Notes: a model not told the origin generated them from the sequence alone. A stretch of DNA of 41,211 nt from CAYXLI01 sp964464925 (GCA_964464925.1 CAYXLI010000042.1:1-41211); one strand, 5' to 3'; shown: positions 19,801-27,530, counted from the stretch's first letter. Program-made: numbers and translations.

Positions 19801-20307
19801 TCCCATGGTCCCCTGAATTCGAATTCCCGGAGTAAGTTCAACGAACGCGAGCGTGTTTCGACCATTGAGCGGAAGCTGCGTAATTTGGCGATTCTCCACT
19901 ACCTGACCGAGCGAGCTGGTATTAGAGTCGAGCAATGTTGCCTCAGCTGCAACCTCAACCGACTGACTCGACTCACCAACTGTCAGTACGAGATTTGCCG
20001 CGACAAACTGCTGGACGCGAACTTCGATGGAATCCTGAACGAGCTTTTTGAAGCCCGCATGGTCGGCCTCGAGGCGATAACGCCCGGGTTGTAATGCGGT
20101 GAATGTATATAATCCCTGGTCGTTCGTGGTCTGACTGCGCTGATCGTTGGTATCGAGGTTTGTAAGCTTCAGTGCAACACCTGGAATGATCGCGCCGCTA
20201 CTGTCCTTCACCGTACCCGAGATGCCGCCAGTGAAGGTCTGCGCTTTGACATCGTACTCGGAGAACAAAAGCAAAATAGAAGCAATAATCAACAGCCTAC
20301 ATATCAT
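16849..20307 (-). CDS. TonB-dependent outer-membrane receptor, Oar-like (1)
   Basis: A 1152-residue outer-membrane protein. The chosen ATG at 20307 has AAGGAA 7 nt upstream and begins a signal peptide (MICRLLIIASILLLFSEYDVKAQ). The 37 extra open codons upstream lack signal-peptide character. Residues ~25-110 form a carboxypeptidase-regulatory-like beta-sandwich (GGISGTVKDSSGAIIPGV). A plug follows (QVVENRQITQLPLNGRNTLAFVELTPGI), then a long barrel ending in aromatic Phe (LIQFALKFIF). This is the SusC/Oar-like layout frequent in acidobacteria. It would bring a large substrate, probably a glycan, glycoside or related oligomer, across the outer membrane with TonB energy. It sits 97 bp after the epimerase-like gene and before the CehA-like gene, in the same leftward operon. 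Confidence 0.9.
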   Translation of the reverse strand: MICRLLIIASILLLFSEYDVKAQTFTGGISGTVKDSSGAIIPGVALKLTNLDTNDQRSQTTNDQGLYTFTALQPGRYRLEADHAGFKKLVQDSIEVRVQQFVAANLVLTVGESSQSVEVAAEATLLDSNTSSLGQVVENRQITQLPLNGRNTLAFVELTPGIRIQGTMGENPATVNYMGWGNFSSNGGLANANEVLVDGAPVTTGGLHAVGYVPPVDATQEFRVQTNNYSAEFGRSAGAVVNLSIKSGTNQLHGSVYEFFRNKSLDANDFFQNRAGQKKPALSYNQYGFSLGGPVVHDKTFFFGNYEAFRQRQGIALTTTVPTLLQREGDFSQTFNAQGQLVVIGDPSTTRVGPNGNLLRDPFPGNRIPADRFDPVANKLRNIIWPLPNAPGQALTGVNNFATSATQATDTDQFVTRIDHNLNSKWKLFGTYGYQFYDLGPYDPFRNNTTTIDPGRAEQNRIHNAVLSATAVLTPAIVLELRSSYNRLSSERVPPSTGFDATTIGWPRSLVERLQYRTFPVINVSGIQALDPSTSSTIHRANGSFSESGSVTWLSGPHTWKFGAQYRLFHIRDIQLNNGTPNLSFDGRFTSVDPLRATSSSGIGLASFLLGYPSGGTVARAEPLAQQRWFAGFFLQDDWRVSQKLTLNLGLQYSLDAPLTERHNRLSWFDPQAVPPIANQLGMPLKGGLRFTDSSTRTSEDLYMKQWAPRFGFAYQLRPRTVVRGGYGIFWLPNDLITVNSAWRVPQVSVTTNVVSSIDNGITPKDTLSNPFPGGILDPPGSAAGLNTLLGQNITVDMRDNRAGYMQQWNFNIQQEIGSGLAVDIAYAGSKGNSLPGNLAMNELPTEYLKLGSALNDQVPNPFFGYVTAGTLAQPTVSRGQLLRPYPQFGNITQHGAPVASSIYHSMQLKVTKRFSSSLLSAAYTLSKGIGDAESWSGGWLEPNGLGNTNYMTFYNRKLDRSINAFDAPQRLVIGYNLDVPFGRGKRWLSSGGPATWAATGWEVNGIYTLQSGTPLFFSTATNLTNSFGGGSRPNNNGKSGKLSGDAHQRLDRWFDTSVFSQPAAFTFGNSSRTSPDIRNDHINNLDAGVFKNNRFGRDGRLNLQFRSEYFNMLNRVRFANPGMVFGNPQFGVVSAQANRPRLIQFALKFIF

Positions 20308-20404
20308 AGACGTTCCTTTCTTTCCTGTGCAGGTCCTTCGGCGGTTCTCGTTGGACGGCTCCGTATATCGAGCGCTCATCAGTCTGGGTGTTTCGACACT
20401 TTGG

Positions 20405-21319
20405 TCAACCTGTGTCAATTGTGTCTCTTACGGTCGTCAGACCGTTTTTGCTGGCGCCGCGCCCTTTAACGGCAGTACCGCCGGCACATTCGCGCGCTAG
20501 AAATCTCACACCTTCCGACGCGATTGATTCAGGTGTGGGGGCCAAATCCCGCCAGATCGAAGCGGCGGACGACAGCTCCGGGAGGGCAAAGCCGAAGCTT
20601 TCAATGGTCAACCAGCGGTCATAGCGGGCGTCCCGGAGAACTCGAAAAACTTCATTCCTGGGCACATGCCCTGTGCCCGGAATACCGCGGTCGTTCTCGC
20701 ACGTGTGAACGTGTGACAAATACGGAACTGCGGCGGCGAGGGCATCGGCGATGTTCTTTTCTTCGATGTTGTCGTGAAAGGTATCAAAGAGGATGCCAAC
20801 GTTAGGGTGACGCACCTCAGCGCACAACGCCACTGCATCGCCGATGGTGTTGTGAAAGTACGTTTCGAACCTATTGATAGCCTCTATGGCGAGTACAACG
20901 TTGCTGCTCGCCAGCACAGGTCCGAGTTCCCTGTAACCTTCGACAGCATGGGTCCACTCCTCACTCGTGCGTCTCCGACCCGGCAGGTACCCGACTGGCG
21001 AGTATAGAGGGCCGGCCAGCACACTGGCTCCTAGTTCCGCGGTCAATTCAATACAGCGCTTCGGGTGGTCCTGGGTCCGGCGCCGGATGATGCCGTCGGG
21101 CGAAATCAGGCTCAGATGGCCGGGCAAGACGGAGCACACGGTCGCCTCGAGACCGTATCTTTCCAACTCGCGCCGAAAACGCGCGGTGCCGAAGGATTCC
21201 GGATCTATCAGGGGTATTTCGATCCCATCGAACCCCTGCTCCTTCAGCTTCGGAAGAAGATAAAATTGTTCGGGTCCGAAACTCGCAGACCACAAAAACT
21301 TATTCACACCGAATTTCAA
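20405..21319 (-). CDS. sugar epimerase, D-tagatose/D-psicose 3-epimerase-like TIM barrel
   Basis: About 304 residues of the xylose-isomerase-like TIM-barrel family. The metal ligands stand out: Glu in LAIEAINRFETYF, Asp in LFDTFHDNIEE, His in HTCENDRGIPGTG, Glu in LTIESFGF. Their spacing (33, 26 and 35 residues) equals that of the Glu152-Asp185-His211-Glu246 set of Pseudomonas cichorii D-tagatose 3-epimerase. The substrate-binding Glu, His and Arg of that enzyme are at equivalent places. The likely start is TTG at 21319 (GAAGGGGG about 8 nt upstream; LKFGVNKFLW); a TTG at 21337 is the alternative. It probably epimerises or isomerises a keto-sugar at C3 in the cytoplasm. It lies just behind the Tat-exported TIM-barrel gene. 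A 3-keto-glycoside epimerase/lyase role is an alternative. Confidence 0.8.
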   Translation of the reverse strand: MKFGVNKFLWSASFGPEQFYLLPKLKEQGFDGIEIPLIDPESFGTARFRRELERYGLEATVCSVLPGHLSLISPDGIIRRRTQDHPKRCIELTAELGASVLAGPLYSPVGYLPGRRRTSEEWTHAVEGYRELGPVLASSNVVLAIEAINRFETYFHNTIGDAVALCAEVRHPNVGILFDTFHDNIEEKNIADALAAAVPYLSHVHTCENDRGIPGTGHVPRNEVFRVLRDARYDRWLTIESFGFALPELSSAASIWRDLAPTPESIASEGVRFLARECAGGTAVKGRGASKNGLTTVRDTIDTG

Positions 21320-21346
21320 GCTGCTTGCCCCCTTCAAACGCGGTGT

Positions 21347-22162
21347 TTAGAGACTCACGCGAGCGCGAACGTAGCGCACACACTCGGCAACCTCGGACGT
21401 CGGATCAGTTCCTTCTTCGTACTCGATAGCTGCAAATCCGTCGAAACCGCTCCGGACAAGCGCCGTAAGGAAGCCGGACAGGTCGGCTTTGCCCTTTCCC
21501 ATGACGACGCCATGCCCAGGAGAGTCTTCGTCTTTCAGGTGGACGATCCGGACATGACTTTTCAGTTTTTCGTACGCTTGAACAGGATCGATGCCGACGG
21601 CAATCATGTGTCCGGTGTCCAAGGTCGAAAACAAGTTCGGCCTGCCGCGCAGCGCGGACAGGATGTCCTCCGGAGATTCATAGAGGAACTTGCGATTTTT
21701 AAAGTAGTGGTTGTGTATCCCGAACCGAAAGCCGTCCTTTGCGCACGCGGCGTTCACGGCATCGAGCAACTCGCGCTCCGCCGAGCCTGATACGGTCTTG
21801 ACTCCAAACATTCGAACACCGGCCTGCATACTGCTGATTTCCTCCTGCTTTGACAGGTGACCACAGTACCAGGACACCAATTCGATCCCACTCGACTTGA
21901 GGGTGTCGCGCACCGTCCCAAACGTCTCCACCCTTGCCCGGGGCAACATATATTCGGGATGCGAAAGTTCGATCGCGGGCAGCCCGAGCGCTCGGCAGCG
22001 TTCTGCCAGCCCCTTAAGGTCCTGCGAGCGAAACGTGAATGTGCCGAGACCGAGTCGGAATTTTGCGCGCTCCTTGCCCTGCGAGGAAAGACTTAAGCCA
22101 CTGCACAACAGCCCTGTGCCCGCACCTGAGAGTCTCAGGAGATTTCTTCTCGTCAACTGCAT
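21347..22162 (-). CDS. Tat-exported sugar isomerase/epimerase-like TIM-barrel protein
   Basis: A 271-residue protein with a twin-arginine start (MQLTRRNLLRLSGAG) and a hydrophobic stretch, followed by an AP-endonuclease-2/xylose-isomerase-like TIM barrel. The ATG at 22162 has AAGGAGG 5 nt upstream; the longer open frame to 22282 runs into the promoter. Candidate metal ligands lie in AIELSHPEY, FGIHNHYF, TLDTGHM, VHLKDED and AIEYEEGTD. Export of such enzymes to the periplasm is common in acidobacterial and planctomycete loci that oxidise glycosides at C3, where relatives act on 3-keto sugars or cleave them by elimination. That role is inference here. It is the first gene of the leftward operon, 93 bp behind a consensus promoter. 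Confidence 0.8.
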   Translation of the reverse strand: MQLTRRNLLRLSGAGTGLLCSGLSLSSQGKERAKFRLGLGTFTFRSQDLKGLAERCRALGLPAIELSHPEYMLPRARVETFGTVRDTLKSSGIELVSWYCGHLSKQEEISSMQAGVRMFGVKTVSGSAERELLDAVNAACAKDGFRFGIHNHYFKNRKFLYESPEDILSALRGRPNLFSTLDTGHMIAVGIDPVQAYEKLKSHVRIVHLKDEDSPGHGVVMGKGKADLSGFLTALVRSGFDGFAAIEYEEGTDPTSEVAECVRYVRARVSL

Positions 22163-22253
22163 TGGTCCCTCCTTAATTGGGCGCCGTTGAACGATGCCCG
22201 CGCAGTCTCGTCTGAGGCGAGACCGTACCGGCAAAGGGCAAGCAACGTCAGGG

Positions 22254-22282
22254 ATTATACGTTTAGCTCGAGGCTGTGTCAA
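22254..22282 (-). promoter_or_regulatory. consensus sigma-70 promoter of the leftward sugar operon
   Basis: On the minus strand, TTGACA (22277-22282), a 17-bp spacer and TATAAT (22254-22259): a full match to consensus at both boxes. It leaves a leader of about 85 nt before the ATG at 22162. A LacI-type palindrome overlaps its -10 box. Confidence 0.8.
22256..22265. promoter_or_regulatory. candidate LacI-family operator on the leftward -10 box
   Basis: TATACGTTTA is palindromic around a central CG in four of five pairs, the form of LacI/PurR-family operators. It covers the -10 box, where a bound repressor would block transcription. The divergent LacI-family gene is the obvious candidate. Confidence 0.45.
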
Positions 22283-22368
22283 CTACGATTTTGCGGCAAC
22301 GGAAAAAAGCGCGGTGACGAAAACAGAGCGCGGCGGCTCGAGATAGTAAGGATTCCACCATGCCGGCC

Positions 22369-22419
22369 TTGACTTTCCCCGTGGCACACGGTAGCGTTTG
22401 ATGTGGCAGTAATCGTTTA
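22369..22419 (+). promoter_or_regulatory. possible lacI-type promoter with second operator
   Basis: TTGACT (22369-22374), 17-bp spacer and a weak TAGCGT (22392-22397) precede the regulator gene. TAATCGTTTA at 22410-22419 is a second CG-centred near-palindrome, placed right downstream of the expected start of transcription and 4 bp before the ATG. Autoregulation is plausible. Confidence 0.4.
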
Positions 22420-22423
22420 AAAA

Positions 22424-23434
22424 ATGCCGACGATCAAGGACGTTGCTGCGCTGTCCCGTGTGTCGACGGCTACCGTATCGCACGTCATCAATAACTCCTC
22501 GAATGTCTCGCCGCATCTGCGTGACCGCGTACTGAACGCCATTCGCGACCTGAAGTATCATCCGAACGCGATTGCGAGGGGACTAAAGACGAGCAAAACC
22601 AAAACGGTGGGAATGATTGTTCCCGATATCACGAACCCCTTTTATCCCGCAGTCATTCGAGGCGCCGAGGACGTTCTGAGGGATGCAGGATACATTCTCA
22701 CGGTCGGCAACTCCGACAGCGATCCCGCAAAGGAAGAATTGTATTATCGAACGTTCCGCGCTCAGCGGGTCGATGGCCTGATTCTTACCGCTTGCCTGTC
22801 GACACATCCGCCGGAATACATTCTTCATCACGAACTCGGTACGATACCGGTGGTTTTTGTGGATCGTTATTACAGCGGCCTCGGTGTTGATATTGCGATC
22901 GTGGACAATGTCCGCGGAAGCTTCAGTGCGGTCACGCATCTGTTGAACGCCGGCCACCGCCGAATTGCCATCCTGACGGGTCCAATGGAGCTGATAAACG
23001 CACGTATGCGCCTTCGTGGCTACAAAAAAGCGCTAGCACAGGCGGGCGTTAGCTTACAGCGCGAATGGATTTTCGCTGGGCGATTTGATGCTGATTCGGG
23101 GTACGATGCGACACGGCGGATGCTCGACCTTCCGCAGCGGCCAACAGCCGTGTTCAGTTCGAATGCGCAGATGACCCTGGGCTGTTTGCGAGCGCTGCGC
23201 GAGAGCGGATTGAGCTGGTGTCACGACATCGCCGTTGTGAGTTTCGATGATGCACCACTTTTTGAGTTGATGGAGCCTTCCATAACGGCGGTCGCGCAGA
23301 ATAGCTACGAACTCGGCGCGCAGGCGGCCATCCTTCTTTTAGGACGGCTCGATGAAAGTTTCCGCGGCCCGCCCAGGCGAAAGCTGCTTCGGCCGGAACT
23401 GATCGTTCGGGAATCCAGCAACTCGCGATCTTAG
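22424..23434 (+). CDS. LacI-family transcriptional regulator
   Basis: A 336-residue LacI/GalR-type regulator. Residues 1-22 (MPTIKDVAALSRVSTATVSHVI) are the classical helix-turn-helix, followed by the hinge region (HPNAIARGLKTSKTKTVGMIVPDI) that inserts in the minor groove. Residues ~60-335 form a periplasmic-binding-protein-like effector domain (NPFYPAVIRGAEDVL, VVFVDRYYSG, VVSFDDAPLFELMEPSIT, then a C-terminal core). The protein most likely represses the leftward operon and itself, with release by a sugar or derivative. The gene lies head-to-head with the exported TIM-barrel gene (261-bp gap) and 30 bp ahead of the GMC oxidoreductase, with which it is probably co-transcribed. No clear Shine-Dalgarno precedes the ATG; the operator-like sequence occupies that place. 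Confidence 0.92.
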   Translation: MPTIKDVAALSRVSTATVSHVINNSSNVSPHLRDRVLNAIRDLKYHPNAIARGLKTSKTKTVGMIVPDITNPFYPAVIRGAEDVLRDAGYILTVGNSDSDPAKEELYYRTFRAQRVDGLILTACLSTHPPEYILHHELGTIPVVFVDRYYSGLGVDIAIVDNVRGSFSAVTHLLNAGHRRIAILTGPMELINARMRLRGYKKALAQAGVSLQREWIFAGRFDADSGYDATRRMLDLPQRPTAVFSSNAQMTLGCLRALRESGLSWCHDIAVVSFDDAPLFELMEPSITAVAQNSYELGAQAAILLLGRLDESFRGPPRRKLLRPELIVRESSNSRS

Positions 23435-23464
23435 GTTGCGCGACCTTTATAAGGCAGGGCTCTA

Positions 23465-25153
23465 ATGCAGATCAGGAAAAAGACAAAAGTATACGATGCG
23501 GTAATCGTTGGTTCTGGCGCGGGGGGTGGTATGGCGGCGATGATGCTGACACAGGGGGGGCTGAACTGCGCCCTTGTCGAGGCCGGCCTGCCGCTAAATC
23601 CGGCTACGGACTACAAAGAGCACGTCTGGCCGTATGAGCTGATGTACCGCGGATGGGGGCCGGGCTATTCCTTCAACCGTCCCTACATCGACGCCTTCAA
23701 CTCACACCTTGGGTCGTGGGATCTGAAAGGCGAGCCTTATACGGTCGCCGAAAACGAGAACTTCATGTGGTTCCGTTCGCGAGTTCTCGGCGGTCGCACG
23801 AACATCTGGTCGCGGGTCGCGCTCCGCTTTGCGCCCTACGATTTCAAACCATATTCGACTGACGGCGGCGGCGTGGACTGGCCGATCTCGTATGATGACG
23901 TCGCGCCCTATTATGACCGCGTCGAACGTTTGATCGGTGTTTTCGGAAATCGGGACGGAATCGCCACAGTCCCGGACGGAATCTATCAGCCTCCGCCCGC
24001 CCCGCGTTGTCACGAGCACCTCATCGCGAAAGGCTGTAAGAAGCTGAACATTCCGACAATTGCCATGCGGAATGCCATACTGACCAGGCCGCACGATGGA
24101 CGCGCGGCGTGCCACTACTGCGCCGAGTGCTCGCGCGGCTGCGTTACAGCATCGCGGTTCAGTTCGGTTCAGGTGCTGCTTCCGAAGGCGCTCAGGACTG
24201 GTCGGCTCGATGTATTCACAAACGCCATGGCGCGTGAAATTCTGACTGATGAAAACGGACGATGCACTTCGGTGTCTTATGTGGATCGCACCGATCGCCA
24301 GGAATACCAGGTCCGGGCGCGGACCGTTGTCGTTGCAGCAAGCGCCCTGGAATCGGCAAGGCTGCTGCTAAACTCCCGCTCCAGACGGTTTCCAAACGGA
24401 TTGAGCAATTCAAGCGGCCAACTGGGACGAAATTTGACTGATACGGTTGGGTACACGACGACCGCATATTTCCCGCAGCTAATGGGACGAAAGATAGAAA
24501 ACGAAGACGGCATCGGCGGCGGACACCTGATTATTCCCTGGTGGTTGCAGGATGTGAAAGGCCGTGATTTCCGTCGCGGATATCACGTCGAGTTGTTCGG
24601 CGGAGCGCAGATGGGGTCCGTGTCCAGCATCGGCCGAACTGTGTCCCGGGTATACGACGGCTATGGATCAAACCTCAAGAAGCATGCGCGGGAATTGTTC
24701 GGCAGTACCTTCGGATTTTCCGGCCGTGGGGAGATGATCCCGAACAGCCGATCGTGGGTCGAGATCGATCCTCAGGCTGTAGACGCATACGGGATACCGG
24801 TGCTTCGGTTCCACTGGGGATGGACCGAAGAAGACCTCGCCATGGTGCGCCACATGCGGCAAACGTTCGACTCGATCGTGGATTCAGCTGGCGGCAAGGT
24901 ACTGACCCGGCGTGATTCCATTTCTGCCGGAGGCGAAATTCTGCACGAGGTTGGAACGGCACGGATGGGATCTGATCCACGAACGTCCGTCCTGAACAAA
25001 TTCAATCAGGCTCACGAAATTCGAAACCTCTTCGTGGTCGATGGCGCGGCGTTCGCCAGTAATCCGGAAAAAAATCCGACATTGTCGATCCTTGCGCTCT
25101 CGATGCGTGCATCGGAATATCTGCTGGAGCAGGCAAAACGAGGAGATCTGTAG
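23465..25153 (+). CDS. GMC-family FAD oxidoreductase, gluconate/glucoside dehydrogenase-like large subunit
   Basis: A 562-residue flavoprotein. FAD is bound by GSGAGGG (residues 16-22); the C-terminal catalytic pair is probably His494 in HEVGTARMG and Asn537 in KNPTLSI. A cysteine cluster C216-x2-C219-x2-C222-x3-C226 (HYCAECSRGC) resembles the Cys-rich region near the Fe-S cluster of bacterial FAD glucose dehydrogenases, so an electron-relay cluster is possible. No signal peptide is present. In related complexes the large subunit is carried out by its Tat-signal-bearing small subunit, and such a gene follows 64 bp downstream. The family oxidises sugar or polyol hydroxyls, including C3 of glycosides. 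A cytochrome c partner is not adjacent. The substrate here is inference. Confidence 0.87.
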   Translation: MQIRKKTKVYDAVIVGSGAGGGMAAMMLTQGGLNCALVEAGLPLNPATDYKEHVWPYELMYRGWGPGYSFNRPYIDAFNSHLGSWDLKGEPYTVAENENFMWFRSRVLGGRTNIWSRVALRFAPYDFKPYSTDGGGVDWPISYDDVAPYYDRVERLIGVFGNRDGIATVPDGIYQPPPAPRCHEHLIAKGCKKLNIPTIAMRNAILTRPHDGRAACHYCAECSRGCVTASRFSSVQVLLPKALRTGRLDVFTNAMAREILTDENGRCTSVSYVDRTDRQEYQVRARTVVVAASALESARLLLNSRSRRFPNGLSNSSGQLGRNLTDTVGYTTTAYFPQLMGRKIENEDGIGGGHLIIPWWLQDVKGRDFRRGYHVELFGGAQMGSVSSIGRTVSRVYDGYGSNLKKHARELFGSTFGFSGRGEMIPNSRSWVEIDPQAVDAYGIPVLRFHWGWTEEDLAMVRHMRQTFDSIVDSAGGKVLTRRDSISAGGEILHEVGTARMGSDPRTSVLNKFNQAHEIRNLFVVDGAAFASNPEKNPTLSILALSMRASEYLLEQAKRGDL

Positions 25154-25217
25154 AGTTGCAGTTGTGTCCGCTTTTACGTCACGCGGTAGGCACCCAAATC
25201 CGGAAAGAGGCAACGTT

Positions 25218-25802
25218 ATGAAACGACGGCAGGCATTAACTCTTATTGCAATTACAGGTACTTCGGCTGTCGCCAGTGCGCAGGACCCGGTGCGGCCAGA
25301 CCAGCCCGCGCCCCACACCAGCCACAGTTCTGCTACCGGCCCGAAACTTCAGGGCGACGTGAAAGTACCGACGCATCTCAACAAACACGAGTTCGGAGTT
25401 ATATCGAGGGTTGCGGACCTCACCATTCCGCGGGACTCCACTCCCGGAGCACTTGATGCGCGGGTACCCGAGTACATAGACCGGCAGCTTGCGCACATGC
25501 CCGCCATGCAAACACAAATCTCAGGCGGCATCCAGTGGCTCGATCACTACTGCATGGAGCGATTTGGTGAAGACTTTCAGGCGTGCGCCGAACGCGACCA
25601 GATCGCGGTTCTCGATGCGCTTTCAGATGGAAAGAATGTCCCGCCCGCAATGGGGCCGGGCCGCGCATTTTTCGTACAAGTCCGCGAGCTGACATGCGAC
25701 GGCTTCTATTCCAGCAAGCTCGGGTTTCAGGAAGTTGGATTTAAGGGCAACTCGGCGGTTTCAGTGTGGACAGGGTGTACACATCCCGAGCACAGGGGGT
25801 AA
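25218..25802 (+). CDS. gluconate 2-dehydrogenase subunit 3-like protein
   Basis: A 194-residue exported small subunit. The ATG at 25218 has AGAGG 7 nt upstream. The N-terminus (MKRRQALTLIAITGTSAVASAQ) has a basic region and hydrophobic core of a Tat or Sec signal; only RR precedes the core, so the Tat motif is weak. The body has the family's marks: EFGVISRVADLTIPRDSTPGALDARVPEYID near the N-terminal third and a C-terminus like FYSSKLGFQEVGFKGNSAVSVWTGC. These proteins escort and bind GMC-type dehydrogenase subunits in the periplasm. It follows the GMC gene, and together they make a membrane-linked sugar dehydrogenase pair. Beyond it lies only degraded DNA. Confidence 0.85.
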   Translation: MKRRQALTLIAITGTSAVASAQDPVRPDQPAPHTSHSSATGPKLQGDVKVPTHLNKHEFGVISRVADLTIPRDSTPGALDARVPEYIDRQLAHMPAMQTQISGGIQWLDHYCMERFGEDFQACAERDQIAVLDALSDGKNVPPAMGPGRAFFVQVRELTCDGFYSSKLGFQEVGFKGNSAVSVWTGCTHPEHRG

Positions 25803-26059
25803 ATCTGAGGCGCTGCCTGCAGCCGGATTTGACCATCCCTCCGGCAAACTTTGGCGGGCATTCGCCTTAAATGCGTGTTGTGTCAATTCCCGATTTAAAA
25901 CGACCGCATTTTCCCCGATGATGTAGTCGGCCAATGAGGCCATTGGCGGGGACGCGGTAGGCACTCTACAGCAGTTTCTAAATCTGCCAGCGTCTTCGAC
26001 GAGGCTTGCCGGGTTGAGACAAACGCCATTCATATGGGTGAACGGCGTTGCCTCTAATG

Positions 26060-26240
26060 TAAGCAGATCTTCCAGCCTTCGCTTCCAGTAGTCGGGATTG
26101 CGGGAGCGCCATTTCCGCGGACTGTCGCGACAGACCTCGGTATTCGGGATCGGCAGCGAGTTTACCCCCGCGATAATCGGCCTGACGTCGGCGCTGGCAG
26201 GCGGCTTCGCTGCAGACGATCTGACGGCGCTGGAACTTCG
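26060..26240 (-). pseudogene. remnant of an IS-associated Cys/Trp-rich small gene
   Basis: Two minus-strand frames read in turn as CSEAACQRRRQADYR, KLAADPEYR and then CRDSPRKWRSRNPDYWKRR. This CSExxCQRxRK ... DPDYR ... W..RNPDYW pattern belongs to a small conserved protein often found beside IS21-type transposition genes. A frameshift lies near 26130, so no complete protein is made. It lies next to an istB remnant. Confidence 0.5.
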
Positions 26241-26439
26241 CAGTATCGGCGAAAGCACCCCGCCGCTGTTGAACGGAACCGCAGCGAACAGCAACTCCGC
26301 GACCGGAAGCGTCGCCTCCGCAATCTTGTAAAAAACAACTCAGCTCCGGCGCAAGTCTGGGAAATCGGAGCACTTCCGCCCCGCCGGACACCCTGCCGCC
26401 ATCTTGCAAACAACAACCTGCTGGTGTAGTCGCGGATCC

Positions 26440-26902
26440 TGCCGCATAACAATCGTGCCCATCGGCAACCCCGGCGTCGGAAAGACGTTTCTCGCCCGCG
26501 TCATCGGATCGAAAACCTGTCAGGCCAATCAGCGCGTCCTGTTCACGACCGCGATGGATATGCTGAATCACCTGCTCGCATCGCAGGTCGATCACTCGCT
26601 GGTCCGCAAGCGGAAGATCTATACAGATCGGACTCTGCTCATTGTTGACGAACTCGCCTACCTGTCACTCGATCAGCAGACTTCCAACCTCTTTTATCAG
26701 GTAATCTCCACGCGCCACAGTCAGAAGCGGTCCACCACTATCACGAAATACACGCCCTTGTCCGACTGGGGCAACATCCTCTTCAACACGACCATCGCAA
26801 TAGCTATTGCAGACCGCTGGTCGAGAACTCAGAGATCTTCCTGCTCGGCGGCGAGAGCCTCCGCAAGGCAAACAGGAACTCCGCTCCGCCCGAACAGTAG
26901 TC
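26440..26902 (+). pseudogene. istB-like ATPase of IS21 family, truncated and frameshifted
   Basis: The frame carries the IstB AAA+ ATPase core: Walker A GNPGVGKTFLA, Walker B LLIVDELAYLSLD, then FYQVISTRHSQKRSTTIT and PLSDWGNILFNT...IAIADR. A one-base loss near 26815 moves the C-terminus (LVENSEIFLLGGESLRKANR) to another frame, ending at the TAG at 26900-26902. The usual ~80-residue N-terminal region and the partner transposase istA are missing. It is a dead fragment of an IS21-family insertion sequence, inserted at or near the right end of the sugar locus. Confidence 0.75.
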
Positions 26903-27243
26903 ACTCCGGCCCCGATCATGCGCCGCTCTGTGCGATGCCCGGCGGAGGAGTCCGCCGCGTGAACCCCTCAATGGCGCTGCCAATGGGCGGATAGCCTTTC
27001 CGGCTCTCCCCTTGTGGTTCCCTCCATGTTTAACTTCAGCGCCAATCATCTGCTCCTGCTCTCGCGGACGGAGTATCCGTCGTGTGCGGTGTTCCTGTTG
27101 CGGAACCTCGACACGCAGCGCGTTTATCGGCTCCATGACTTTACCAAAGCCCTGCTCATCCAGCCCGATGTGGCCTACTGCGTAGCGGGCAAGCTCAACA
27201 GCGCCGACAAACTAAACCTCGTGATCGAATCGGTCGCTGCCGA
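26903..27243. other. non-coding remnant between istB and peptidase fragment
   Basis: No intact gene is recognised. A plus-strand frame near 27027-27328 (starting MFNFSANHLLLLSRTEYP) is open for about 100 codons but matches nothing I know, and it overlaps the antisense peptidase fragment. The stretch looks like an insertion-sequence graveyard. Confidence 0.35.
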
Positions 27244-27530
27244 CCAGTATTCGAGACGCGCGTTGCCGAGCGGCGATCTGTCTCTCCGAAGCTCGGTCAG
27301 CAACCGGCGATTTCCACTCCAGTACTGATCCAAAAACAGATAGTCTATTTCGCGGGCCGCTTCGACAAGCTTCGATAAAGCCTGCTTGTCTGTGCCAGAT
27401 AGAGCGGTGATATCAACCTTCAACTCGACCGGGGGAAGCGCGCGGTCATTCGCTTGAGTTCATTCAAGTCAGGCGTGGCAGCCAGCAGCACAGCGATGGC
27501 CGGCACCGACACCATGCCCACTTTCTTCAT
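27244..27530 (-). pseudogene. N-terminal remnant of an M49-like (dipeptidyl peptidase III-like) peptidase
   Basis: From ATG 27530 on the minus strand comes a signal peptide (MKKVGMVSVPAIAVLLAATP), then after a one-base loss in a C-run (plus strand 27431-27435) ELKVDITALSGTDKQALSKL, VEAAREIDYLFLDQYWSGN and LLTELRRDRSPLGNARLEYW. This resembles the N-terminus of bacterial M49-type peptidases (LSxxDRKALxxLIEAAR...QVWSGN). Similarity ends abruptly near 27244, and the HExxxH catalytic region is absent. The family assignment is from memory of that pattern and should be treated as tentative. Confidence 0.5.
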
